Below are positions 44,617-53,288 of a stretch of 64,000 nt of DNA, piece after piece. The notes under the pieces were generated by a model that saw only the letters and a program-made list of their open reading frames with translations, was not told where the DNA came from and made no database searches. The translations under genes and the position numbers were made by a program. Source of the stretch: Streptomyces hoynatensis (GTDB lineage Bacteria; Actinomycetota; Actinomycetes; Streptomycetales; Streptomycetaceae). The stretch is taken from the NCBI RefSeq assembly GCF_003626535.1, contig NZ_RBAL01000024.1, forward strand, positions 31,486 to 95,485. Reading direction: 5' to 3'. Numbering within the stretch: the first letter of the stretch is position 1; every line of letters begins with the position of its first letter.

Positions 44617-47367
44617 TCAGCCGCCGGAACCGGCGGTCCCCACCGCGCCGCCGCCCCCTGGCCAGGCGATCCTGACCGCGGAGGTGCCGAGGCCGCCCGG
44701 GAGTGGCAGCGGCCCCGGCAGCAGGTCCCGCTCGGCGTAGCGACGGCATCCGCGGTGCCACGTGAGGATGCCCGACATCCAGTTCTCCAGGTCCCTCACG
44801 TAGCCGCCCAGGGCGGCGCGCCCCTCCTCGTCCAGGCCGAAGTCCTCGACGACGACAGGCAGTTCGTGCGCCGCGACGTGCTGGAACTGCCGCATCCGCG
44901 ACTTCATCAGGTCGTCGACGACGGCGACTCCCGTGGGGTAGTCGCAGTCGAAGAAGTGCTGCACGACGAGGACGGCGTTGTGGATCTCACCGTCGCACTC
45001 GATCTCCTTCTGGTAGGAGAAGAGGTCGTTCAGCAGGCAGGCGTAGTCGGCCGCCGCGTTCTCCAGCGACCGCACCGGCCCGCTGCGGTACACCTCGGCC
45101 GGCAGGGCGCTGCCGCGCCGCAGGCGGCACAGGCTCATCGTGAACTCGGAGCCGAAGGTCTTCCGGCGCATCTCGATGTAGTCCACGGGCTCGGGGATCC
45201 GGTTCTGCGCCTCGTTGTCCAGCTCCCACAGCCAGCTTGAGGTCATCTCCTCGATCGTGTCGCGGAAGACCCGGCGCTGCTCCGGCGTCATCGGCTCCGC
45301 GGTGCGCCGCCACAGGTCGGCGAGCCCCCGTTCGAGGGCGTTCGCCGCGGGCGGGGCCGAGCCGGGGTCCGCGAGGTCGGTGCAGGCCGACAGGCGCTCG
45401 GTGCACAGCCGGGCGCCCGCCAGGTCGCGGCGGCGGCCGAAGACCGCGGGGTAGTAGTCGTCGCCGTAGGTGCCCCAGGTCAGCCAGCAGGAGGCGAGGT
45501 CGAGGCTCTCCTGGGTGCCGTCCGGGTGCAGGCCGGCGGCGCACAGCGGGAAGTCGAAGCCGATCAGCTTCCGCTCGTTCCACACGCCGGGCGGCTCGTC
45601 CAGCATGCCCATCCGGCGGGCCCACGCGACGACGTGCCGCCGCGCCCCCGGCAGGAAGGGGCTGAGCGTGGTGGCGAAGGGCATCTCGAACTCCGGCAGC
45701 AGCGAGGGCCCCACCCGCCGCCCCGGCACGTGCGTGTAGCGGCGGGCCCTGGCCGCCTCGGCGCGGCGCGTGGTGAGCCGGACGTCGGCGGCCGAGGTGC
45801 CGAGCGAGCCGATGCCGAGCCGCGCGCCCATGCCCGGGCCCAGCGGGGAACGCCCGCGCTCCGCCTGCTCGTTCATGTACCGGCTGGAGCGCAGGTGCCA
45901 CTCGTGGCCGCCCGACTGCCAGTCCTGGAGGCCCTTGACGTAGGCGAGGACGTCGACGCCCTGCTGCGGGCTGAGCCCGTGCTCGGCGCACAGCGGCGGC
46001 ACCTCGGTGAGCGCGGTGTGCTCGAACTGCTGGAGCCGGGAGGTCAGCAGGTCGTTGACCGCCTCGGCGGCCTCCTGCGTGCCGCAGCCGAAGAAGGTTT
46101 CGAGCACCAGCACGCCGTTGCTGAACTCCCCCTCGCTCTCCACCTCCCGCTGGTAGGAGAAGAGGTCGTTGCGCAGGTGCACGGCGTCCGAGAAGGTGTC
46201 GCGCAGCACCCGCATCGGGCGCGCGTGCGCGATGGCCGCCGGCACCTCCGCGTGGGCGGCGAACTCGACCAGCCCCGCCGACCAGGGCGCGCCGCCGACC
46301 TTGCGCCGCATCTCTATGTACTCGACGGGGTTGGGGATGCGGCCGGCGTTGATGTTGGACAGCTCCCACAGCGACTCGTTCAGCAGGTTCGCGGTGCTCT
46401 CGGCGAACCTGGCGCGCCAGTCGGCGGACATGGCGGGAACGGTGCGGCGCCACAGGTCGGCGAGCCCGGCCTCCACCGGGTTGACCGGCTCCGGCACGTC
46501 GGCGCCGGGGTCGATCGGCATGAAGGCCGGCAGCCGGTCGAGGTACGCCTTGCCGCCCTCGCGGTCCTGGGTCCGCTTGAAGATCTCCAGGAAGTGGTCG
46601 TCGAAGAAGAAGACCCACACGTACCAGTCGGTGACCAGCGCAAGGTCCTCGGCGGAGGCATCGGGGTGCGTGTAGGCGCACAGCAGCGCGTAGTCGTGGG
46701 CGTCGAGGTCGGCCTGCTCCCAGATCCCGGAACCCTCCAGCATCCCCATGTCGCGCGCCCACTGCCTGGAGTGCGTCCTGGCCGCCTCGACGTGCGGGTT
46801 CAGCCGCGCCGGATAGGGCGTGTAGAACTCCGGCAGCCGGAAGGGCTGCCCGCCGCCCTCCCCGGCGCCCGGGGCGCGGGCCGGGCCGCGGGCCGGGTGG
46901 CCGGCGGGGCTGGGGCCGGGGGCCGGGCCGCCGGCGGCCGGGGCGGCCGGTTCCTCGGGCGCGGGGGCCGCGGCGGGTACGGGGGGCGCGGCGGGTACGG
47001 AGGTTGGGGGGCGCGCGAAGAGGACGGGGGGCGCGAAGGGCGCCTTCGGCGTGGGGAGCGCGAACGGCGCCTTCGTCGGCGCGGGAAGCGCGGAGGAGGG
47101 CGCGGGGGCGGACGGGGGGACGGAGCGCTGTCCCGGCGGCAGCCCCGGCGCGCACCCGGGACCGGGGGGCTCAGGCGACGGCCCGGTGGCGGCCCCCCGG
47201 GGCAGCCCGGGAACCGGCCCCGTGGGCAGCCCGGGAACGGGCCCCGCCGGCAGGCCGGGGGAGGACTGCGCGGGGAGCCCGGGAAGCGGGCCGGCCGGGG
47301 GCTCGGGCGGCGGGGGTTCTGGCGGCGGAGATTGCGGGGCGGGGGAGGTTTGAGAAGAGTGGGCCAC
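44617..47367 (-). CDS. geoA: geosmin synthase (bifunctional germacradienol/geosmin synthase) with Pro-rich N-terminal extension
   Basis: Both terpene synthase domains are intact: FELPHF-like FRLPEFYTPYPARLNPH opens domain 1, with DDHFLE (Asp256) and NDLFSYQREVE; domain 2 has GDDYYP and NDLFSYQKEIE. Domain 1 turns farnesyl diphosphate into germacradienol and domain 2 converts that to geosmin. The family is about 720-740 residues; here about 170 extra Pro/Gly/Ala-rich residues (GLPxGPVPGLP-like repeats) precede domain 1. GTG47367 is supported by AGAGG 8 nt upstream, and no in-frame ATG, GTG or TTG occurs between it and domain 1. The P450 and second terpene synthase follow after 179 bp. Confidence 0.93.
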   Translation of the reverse strand: MAHSSQTSPAPQSPPPEPPPPEPPAGPLPGLPAQSSPGLPAGPVPGLPTGPVPGLPRGAATGPSPEPPGPGCAPGLPPGQRSVPPSAPAPSSALPAPTKAPFALPTPKAPFAPPVLFARPPTSVPAAPPVPAAAPAPEEPAAPAAGGPAPGPSPAGHPARGPARAPGAGEGGGQPFRLPEFYTPYPARLNPHVEAARTHSRQWARDMGMLEGSGIWEQADLDAHDYALLCAYTHPDASAEDLALVTDWYVWVFFFDDHFLEIFKRTQDREGGKAYLDRLPAFMPIDPGADVPEPVNPVEAGLADLWRRTVPAMSADWRARFAESTANLLNESLWELSNINAGRIPNPVEYIEMRRKVGGAPWSAGLVEFAAHAEVPAAIAHARPMRVLRDTFSDAVHLRNDLFSYQREVESEGEFSNGVLVLETFFGCGTQEAAEAVNDLLTSRLQQFEHTALTEVPPLCAEHGLSPQQGVDVLAYVKGLQDWQSGGHEWHLRSSRYMNEQAERGRSPLGPGMGARLGIGSLGTSAADVRLTTRRAEAARARRYTHVPGRRVGPSLLPEFEMPFATTLSPFLPGARRHVVAWARRMGMLDEPPGVWNERKLIGFDFPLCAAGLHPDGTQESLDLASCWLTWGTYGDDYYPAVFGRRRDLAGARLCTERLSACTDLADPGSAPPAANALERGLADLWRRTAEPMTPEQRRVFRDTIEEMTSSWLWELDNEAQNRIPEPVDYIEMRRKTFGSEFTMSLCRLRRGSALPAEVYRSGPVRSLENAAADYACLLNDLFSYQKEIECDGEIHNAVLVVQHFFDCDYPTGVAVVDDLMKSRMRQFQHVAAHELPVVVEDFGLDEEGRAALGGYVRDLENWMSGILTWHRGCRRYAERDLLPGPLPLPGGLGTSAVRIAWPGGGGAVGTAGSGG

Positions 47368-47600
47368 CTGCCCAGCCTCTACGCCGCCACGCCGCCGCGA
47401 CACAGTCGGCGAGCGAAACCACCCACCTGAGTGAACACGGCGCGTCACGGGCTGACCGCCCGGCCTCACGAGTCCGCCCAAACCCGGTCCGCCCGGCCGG
47501 CCGCCCCGACCGCCCACGGCAGCGCCGCGGTTGCCGCCCCCCGCAAAGGCGGAACGGCCACCCGCCGGGCAGCCACGGCGACCGCATCGGAGCCCCGCTG

Positions 47601-47728
47601 ACCGCCCGCGGGCGAGCGACAGCCACCGCCCGGGGCGAACGACAGCCACCGCCCGCGGGCCAACGGCCGTCACCGCCCGGGGCGAACGGCCGTCACCGCC
47701 TACGGGCGAGCGGAAGTCACTGCCCGCT
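47601..47728. repeat. imperfect 23-24-bp tandem repeat upstream of geosmin synthase
   Basis: Five copies of a CACCGCCCGGGGCGAACGRC-like unit fill part of the 349-bp gap between geoA and the small gene upstream and run into the end of that gene. The rest of the gap is GC-rich and empty; the geoA promoter must be in or near it. Confidence 0.65.
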
Positions 47729-47977
47729 GGAGAGCAGCAGTTCCCGCGCGAGCCTGGCGCCACGGGCCGCGCGGCCGTCCGCGGGCTGCTCGTGCGCCGG
47801 ATCGGTCTCCAGGCCGTCGATGAGGGCGTGCACCGCCTCGGTCAGCATGTCCACCTGCGTCTCCAGCCGCCGCACCCGGCTCACGTCGTCCGGCGCCCGC
47901 CCCTCGCCCGCCGCGGCCCCGGCCTCGACGCCCGCCTCATCACTCGCCCCGCCGCCCCGTCCGCTCGCCTGCGTCAT
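47717..47977 (-). CDS. small coiled-coil hypothetical protein
   Basis: The 86-residue protein has a Gly/Ala-rich start and a helical core with heptads (VSRVRRLETQVDMLTEAVHALIDGLE), likely a short coiled coil. Not recognised. It lies upstream of geosmin synthase on the same strand, separated by repeats, so a shared transcript is uncertain. Confidence 0.6.
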   Translation of the reverse strand: MTQASGRGGGASDEAGVEAGAAAGEGRAPDDVSRVRRLETQVDMLTEAVHALIDGLETDPAHEQPADGRAARGARLARELLLSSGQ

Positions 47978-48135
47978 GGTGTACTCCCAGCTCCCGTGCC
48001 ACGGCCACTCCCTCCACACTGACACCACCGGCCACACACGGCAAAACCAGACAAACCACCCGCCCCCCACCGCCCCTCCGCGCCCCCCACCGCCCCCACG
48101 CGCCCCCGGTTCCCGCGCGGCGCGCCCCTTCCGGC

Positions 48136-49668
48136 TCAGTGCGCGGCCGAGGTGGGGGCGGCGGCGTGTGCCGCCAGATCCGCCGCGGCAACCCGTTCCG
48201 CCCCGGCGGCGATGTTGCGCACCATCCCGCCGAACACCCAGGCGTGAAACGGCCACAGCGCCCACCAGTACGCGTGCCCGGCCAGCCCGCGCGGCAGGAA
48301 CAGCGCGCGCTGCCGGTAGACCGTGCGCCCCTCCTCGTCGCGCCCCACGCGCAGTTCCAGCCAGGCGGGCCCCGGCAGCCGCATCTCCGCGCGCAGCCGC
48401 AGCAGCCGCCCCGGCTCCAGGGCCTCGACCCGCCAGAAGTCCAGCACGTCCCCGACCCGCAGCCGCTCCGCGTCGCGCCGCCCGCGACGCAGCCCGACCC
48501 CGCCGAGGAGGGTGTCGAGCCAGCCGCGCACGGACCAGGCCAGCGGCGAGGAGTACCAGCCCTGACTGCCGCCGATCCGCTCCACCACCCGCCACAACGC
48601 CTCCGGCGGCGCGTCGACCGGCCGCGAACGGTCGTCGGCGTAACGGCTGCCGCCGCTCCAGGCCGGGTCACCCGACGCGGGGTCCGCGGGGTGCGCGCGG
48701 CGGCGCGACACCCGCTCCCCGGGCACGCGCCGCGGCTCGTCCGAGGCGCGCAACGCCGCCCGCAGCGCCGCGTCGAGCCCGGTCGCGCCCTCGGGCGGCG
48801 GCGGCACGAAACGCTCGATGTCCCGCTCGCCGCACACCACTTCGTGCCGGAGCGACTCGACGAGCGGGCGCGCCAGGCTGCCGGGCACCGGGGTGATCAG
48901 GCCGACCCACAGGCTGGAGAGCCCGGGCGAGAGGAACGGCAGCGGAACGATCAGCCGCCGCGGCAGCCCGGCCAGCGCGGCATAGCGCCGCATCATCTCC
49001 TGGTACGTCACGACGTCGGGGCCGCCGATGTCGAACGCGCGGCTCACGTGGTCGGGCAGCAGCGCGCAGCCGACCAGCAGCCGCAGCACGTCGGCGACCG
49101 CGATCGGCTGGACGCGGGTGCGCACCCAGCGCGGGGTCACCATCGCCGGCAGCCGCTCGGTGAGCTGGCGCAGCATCTCGAAGGACGCCGAGCCGGAGCC
49201 GATGACGACCGCGGCGCGCAACACGGCCGTCGGCACGCCGGAGGCGAGCAGCAGGTCTCCCACCTCGGCGCGCGAACGCAGGTGCGGGGTGAGCTGCCCC
49301 CGCGGCACCCCGGCCGGAACGAGGCCGCCGAGGTAGACCAGGCGGCGTACCCCCGCGGCCCGGGCCCGCTCCCCGAAGGCGAAGGCGGCGCGGCGGTCGC
49401 GCTCCTCGAAGCCGGGACCGGCGCCCAGGGCGTGCACGAGGTAGTAGGCCACCTCGATGCCGCGCAGGGCGGCGTCCAGCGAGCCGGGATCGGCGACGTC
49501 GGCCCGCACCACCTCCACCCGGTCGGCGAAGGGGCGGTCGCGCAGCTTCTCCGGCGACCTGGCCAGGCAGCGCACCGGGTACCCGGCGGCCAGCAACGCG
49601 GGAACCAGCCGACCGCCCAGGTAGCCGGTGGCGCCGGCGACCAGGCAGCGCGGGTGCTCTCGGCTCAT
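48136..49668 (-). CDS. SDR/NmrA-like NAD(P)-binding protein with C-terminal DUF2867
   Basis: The 510-residue protein opens with the dinucleotide motif VAGATGYLGGRLVPALLAAG and an atypical SDR domain (VRCLARSPEKLRD, VYLGGLVPAGV; 1-300). Residues about 330-490 are a DUF2867 domain (SRPVDAPPEALWRVVERIGGSQGWYS, GDVLDFWRVEALEPGRLLRLRAEM), a START-like fold thought to bind a hydrophobic ligand. Function unknown; a quinone or lipid substrate is often suspected. ATG49668 is clear. Confidence 0.85.
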   Translation of the reverse strand: MSREHPRCLVAGATGYLGGRLVPALLAAGYPVRCLARSPEKLRDRPFADRVEVVRADVADPGSLDAALRGIEVAYYLVHALGAGPGFEERDRRAAFAFGERARAAGVRRLVYLGGLVPAGVPRGQLTPHLRSRAEVGDLLLASGVPTAVLRAAVVIGSGSASFEMLRQLTERLPAMVTPRWVRTRVQPIAVADVLRLLVGCALLPDHVSRAFDIGGPDVVTYQEMMRRYAALAGLPRRLIVPLPFLSPGLSSLWVGLITPVPGSLARPLVESLRHEVVCGERDIERFVPPPPEGATGLDAALRAALRASDEPRRVPGERVSRRRAHPADPASGDPAWSGGSRYADDRSRPVDAPPEALWRVVERIGGSQGWYSSPLAWSVRGWLDTLLGGVGLRRGRRDAERLRVGDVLDFWRVEALEPGRLLRLRAEMRLPGPAWLELRVGRDEEGRTVYRQRALFLPRGLAGHAYWWALWPFHAWVFGGMVRNIAAGAERVAAADLAAHAAAPTSAAH

Positions 49669-49884
49669 CAGTTCGCTCCAGGTCCTGCGGGCCCCCGGGC
49701 CTCGCGCCCCCTCCCCTCATGCTTGGCCGCCTCCCCAATGGCCGCAACCGCGGCCCGGCCCCGAACGGCGCCGAGTTCCGCCATGCGCGGGGAACTTCGC
49801 GACGTTTCGTAGGGAACTCCGCAACCGCCTCCCGGCAGGATGACCAACGCGCCGCCCACGCCCCCTCCCCCCTCACAAAGCCCT

Positions 49885-49908
49885 TTGCATATGCCTCTTG
49901 TCATGCAA
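49885..49908. promoter_or_regulatory. inverted repeat TTGCAT...ATGCAA before the aminotransferase
   Basis: TTGCAT (49885-49890) and ATGCAA (49903-49908) flank 12 bp, with a further TTTGCA at 49914-49919. The stretch is markedly AT-rich for this genome and 50-70 bp before the start codon. It may be the site of the RpiR regulator encoded downstream. Confidence 0.4.
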
Positions 49909-49956
49909 TTCTTTTTGCACCAACCGCGGCAGAGCAAACGAAAGAGGTGGCGTGCC

Positions 49957-51285
49957 ATGACCGCGCACTCCGCGACCCTGGCAATCGACGAGGCGGTGCG
50001 GGCGAGGTGGGCCGCCGGGCAGCGGGTGCTGCACCTCGGCTTCGGCGAGGCGGGGCTGCCCGTCCCCGAGTCGGTGGTGGAGGTGCTCACCGCCGCCGCC
50101 GACCGCAACGGATACGGCCCGGTGGCCGGCTCCCCCGAGGCGCGGGAGGCCGCCGCCGGCTGGTTCGGCAGGCGCGGGCTGCCCACCGAACCCGGCCGGG
50201 TGCTGTTCGCGCCTGGCAGCAAGCCACTCCTCTTCGCCCTGCTCGCCACCCTGCCGGGCGACGTGTTCCTGCCCCGGCCGGCCTGGGTCAGCTACGCCGC
50301 GCAGAGCGCGCTGGCCGGCAAGCGCGTCATCGGCGTGCCCGTGCCCCCCGAGGCCGGAGGCGTGCCGGACCCGGAACGCCTGCAGGCCGTCCTGCGCACC
50401 AGGCGCGGCCCCGGCGTGCTGGTGCTCACCGTGCCGGACAACCCGACGGGCACCGTCGCCAGGCCCGAACACCTCCGCGCCGTCTGCGAACTGGCCGAGC
50501 GGCACGGCCTGGCCCTGGTCGCCGACGAGATCTACGCCGAGCTGATCCACGACGGCAGCCGCGCGCCGAGCGCGGCCACCCACCTGCCCGAGCGGACCGT
50601 GATCACCACCGGCCTGAGCAAGTCCCTGGCCCTGGGCGGCTGGCGCATCGGCTTCGCCCGGCTCCCCGAAGGCCCCTGGGGCGACGCGGTGCTGGCCGAG
50701 CTCAGGGGCGTGGCCAGCGAGGTCTGGTCCAGCCTCGCCGCCCCCATGCAGGCGGTGGCGGCCCACGTGCTCGCCGACCCGCCCGAACTGCTGGCGCACG
50801 TCGACGCCGCCCGCCGCCTGCACGCGAAGGTGGCCGCGGCCGTGCACGCGGAACTCCTCGCCGCCGGCGCCACCTGCCGCCGCCCCGAGGCCGGCTTCTA
50901 CCTGTACCCCGACTTCGAGCCGCACCGCGCCGCCCTGGCCGCCAAGGGCATCGACGGCGGCGCCGCCCTGGCCACCGAACTGCTCGAACGGCACGGCGTC
51001 GGCGTGCTCCCCGGTGAGGCGTTCGGCGACGAACCCGGCGCGCTGCGCTGCCGGATGGCCACCAGCCTCCTCTACGGCGAGACGACGGCCGAGCGCCGGC
51101 AGGCACTGCGCGCGGAGGACCCGCTGACGCTGCCCTGGGTGGCCGCCGCCCTGGCCGACCTCAGGACCGCCCTCGCCGCGCTGACCTCGCCCACGCCCGG
51201 CACCGCCCCCCGCGCCGCGGGCGCCGCCGGCTGCCTCGACGTCCTCAGCGCTCCGACCGCCGGTGCTCTGGGTCGTACACGCTGA
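49957..51285 (+). CDS. PLP-dependent class I aminotransferase
   Basis: The 442-residue enzyme has the fold type I pattern: NGYGPVAGSPEAREAAAGWF, the Asn in VPDNPTG, the Asp of VADEIYAEL, the PLP Lys in TTGLSKSLALGGWRIGF, and the substrate-carboxylate Arg near GALRCRMATS. It resembles aspartate/aromatic aminotransferases; the substrate is not identifiable. ATG49957 follows AGAGGTGG. It is convergent with the rpiR gene and overlaps its end by 41 bp, and the last ~40 residues are encoded in or near that overlap. Confidence 0.88.
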   Translation: MTAHSATLAIDEAVRARWAAGQRVLHLGFGEAGLPVPESVVEVLTAAADRNGYGPVAGSPEAREAAAGWFGRRGLPTEPGRVLFAPGSKPLLFALLATLPGDVFLPRPAWVSYAAQSALAGKRVIGVPVPPEAGGVPDPERLQAVLRTRRGPGVLVLTVPDNPTGTVARPEHLRAVCELAERHGLALVADEIYAELIHDGSRAPSAATHLPERTVITTGLSKSLALGGWRIGFARLPEGPWGDAVLAELRGVASEVWSSLAAPMQAVAAHVLADPPELLAHVDAARRLHAKVAAAVHAELLAAGATCRRPEAGFYLYPDFEPHRAALAAKGIDGGAALATELLERHGVGVLPGEAFGDEPGALRCRMATSLLYGETTAERRQALRAEDPLTLPWVAAALADLRTALAALTSPTPGTAPRAAGAAGCLDVLSAPTAGALGRTR

Positions 51286-52138
51286 ACTCCTCCAGCAGCT
51301 CCTCCTCCTGCAGCAGCGCCGACCGCACCTCCTGCCCGCGCCGCTGCGCCACCCCCGCGGCCAGGGCCTGCACCAGGGCCGTGAACGCGGAGAGCGAGCG
51401 CAGCACCGAGGGACCCGAGGCATCCACGTAGAACACGTGGTGCCCCGAGGCGGCGAGCGGCGAGGATGCGTTGTCCGTGAGCGCCACGCACCGCGCGCCG
51501 CGCGCCCGTGCCCAGGAGGAGGCCCGCACCGTGTCCGCCGAGTAGCGGTGGATGGCTATGGCGACGAAACAGTCGCCCTCGCGCACCCGGCGCAGCTCGT
51601 CCGTCAGCGTCCCGGCCCCCGCGGTCAGCGTGGTCACGTCCTCGCGCAGCATCCGCAGCAGGTAGCCGAGCAGGTAGGCCGGGGCGTGGCACTTCCGCAG
51701 CCCCAGCACGTGCACCCGGGGCGCCTCCGCCAGCACGCCCACCGCCGCGTCCCAGACCGCCCGGTCGATGCGGGCGAAGGTGCGGGCGATGTTGGCCCGG
51801 TCCAGCGCGACCGCCCGGTCCAGCAGGTCCCCGCCGTCACTGCTCAGCTGCTCGAGGCTGGTGTAGCGGCGCAGCAACTGTGCCTGCTCACGCAGCCGCT
51901 CGCGGCACAGCCGGGTCAGCCCCGGGTAGCCCTCCAGGCCCACGCTGGTGGCGAATCTGACGACGGTCGCCTCGTTGACCCCCACCGCGGCGGCCAGCTC
52001 GGACACCGTCATGAAGGCGACGCCTTCCGGGTCGGCGAGCACCCGGTCGGCCAGCATCCGCTGCGAACGCGTCAGCGCGGGCCGGCGCTCCTGGAGCACC
52101 GCGAGGAGATCGTCGAAGGTCTGCGGTCCGGTGGCCAT
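51245..52138 (-). CDS. MurR/RpiR-family regulator with SIS domain
   Basis: The 297-residue protein has the HTH_6 DNA-binding domain (MTVSELAAAVGVNEATVVRFATSVGLEGYPGL, about 45-75) and a SIS sugar-phosphate-binding domain (VHVLGLRKCHAPAYLLGYLL, FVAIAIHRYSADTVRAS; about 130-270). It likely represses nearby genes until a phosphosugar or related ligand binds. The convergent aminotransferase gene, with an inverted repeat in its promoter, is the natural candidate. Confidence 0.88.
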   Translation of the reverse strand: MATGPQTFDDLLAVLQERRPALTRSQRMLADRVLADPEGVAFMTVSELAAAVGVNEATVVRFATSVGLEGYPGLTRLCRERLREQAQLLRRYTSLEQLSSDGGDLLDRAVALDRANIARTFARIDRAVWDAAVGVLAEAPRVHVLGLRKCHAPAYLLGYLLRMLREDVTTLTAGAGTLTDELRRVREGDCFVAIAIHRYSADTVRASSWARARGARCVALTDNASSPLAASGHHVFYVDASGPSVLRSLSAFTALVQALAAGVAQRRGQEVRSALLQEEELLEEFSVYDPEHRRSER

Positions 52139-52247
52139 GGGGTGGATTCTCCCCCGAGTGGCCGACCTCGGGGGGACCGCCCTCGCCCGGCCCGGGGCGC
52201 CGCCCGCCCCTGGCGCCGCCGGCCGCACGCCGCCCCGGGCCCGCGCC

Positions 52248-52967
52248 TCAGCCGGATATGCCCTGGGCGGAGGCCGCCGGCCGACCGCCCAGCAGGGCAC
52301 GGGCCAGCGAGGTCTGCAGGGCGGTCAGGCCGCGCAGCATCGGAACCGCCGTGGCCAGCAGCACCACGCCGATCGCCGTGTTGAACGCCACGTCGGGCAG
52401 CCTCCCGTCTATCCCGAACATCAGGTCGAGCAGGCCCCCCTCGTCGTCTCGGGGCAGCGGCCAGGACCACGTGGCGTAGAGCAACTCGCCCAGGCCGCCG
52501 ACGGTCCAGGTGAAAGCCAGGGAGAAGGTCAGGACGCGTATCGGGAACGCGGCCACCAGGTGCGCGAGGTCGCGCCAGGACTGCGCGTCTCCCAGCGCCC
52601 CGAGCAGGCGGGCCAGCCCTGACTCGCCCGCCGACGGTATCCGGTACCGGGGCGCCGGGATCGGCCGGCCGGTGACCGCCGCGACCTGGCGGCGCTCGAG
52701 GGCAGCGAAGGCCCGGGCCAGGAACAGGGTCCCGACCAGGGCGGGCAGCCCTATCCAGATCAGGAAGGTGCCCACGCCGAAGCAGAGCCCCGTCACCCCG
52801 GCCGTGAACGCGGCTATGCCGACCGGCAACCCGCCCAGCAGATAGCCGAGTCGGCGCCAGAACCGCCCGGCGCCGGAGACCTGCCCCGCCTCCCGCCCCG
52901 CCGGCGACCCGCTCGCATGTCCCACCGCGGTCTTCCCCGCGGAATCCGCCCATCCCATCGCGCTCAT
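52248..52967 (-). CDS. second orphan sensor-domain membrane protein
   Basis: The 239-residue protein has four membrane segments in two pairs (about 45-85 and 140-215) and matches the same putative sensor family as the protein at 2.1-2.8 kb, again without a kinase. The first ~35 residues are a charged cytosolic tail. A 14-bp perfect palindrome lies 59 bp upstream. Confidence 0.7.
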   Translation of the reverse strand: MSAMGWADSAGKTAVGHASGSPAGREAGQVSGAGRFWRRLGYLLGGLPVGIAAFTAGVTGLCFGVGTFLIWIGLPALVGTLFLARAFAALERRQVAAVTGRPIPAPRYRIPSAGESGLARLLGALGDAQSWRDLAHLVAAFPIRVLTFSLAFTWTVGGLGELLYATWSWPLPRDDEGGLLDLMFGIDGRLPDVAFNTAIGVVLLATAVPMLRGLTALQTSLARALLGGRPAASAQGISG

Positions 52968-53025
52968 GTCTCAAGCCTGACGTCCGCCAAGCCCCGTTCC
53001 CATACCAGCAGCCCCATACTTTTGC

Positions 53026-53039
53026 TGGGGTTAACCCCA
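53026..53039. promoter_or_regulatory. perfect palindrome TGGGGTTAACCCCA
   Basis: A 14-bp perfect palindrome upstream of the orphan sensor gene (minus), in an AT-richer patch (CATACTTTTGCTG next to it). Its place fits an operator. Confidence 0.5.
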
Positions 53040-53288
53040 CCGCGCACGCCGCCCGGCCACGCGCCCCCCACCCCCGGACCGAGGCGGAACCGGGCCGCAG
53101 CCGGGGGGTGTCCCGGACAGCGAGGAGCCAGGCCCCGGCGGCCGCGGGCCGTCGCGGGGCCGGGCCGCCCTGGCCGCCGCCGCGCCCCGTTCGCGGGTCC
53201 TGGCCCCGGTGGCCCGGGAGCGCCCCGCCCCGGTCCTTCCCGCGGCTATTCGGATGCGGCCGCTCCCCGCGCGCGGCACGATGTGGCG

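Noticed and set aside
47601..47728. CRISPR array
   Set aside because: Repeat units abut each other without unique spacers, and no cas genes are in the window.
47368..47763. Longer start for geosmin synthase at 47763
   Set aside because: The extra part is a read-through of upstream tandem repeats without a ribosome binding site; GTG47367 has one.
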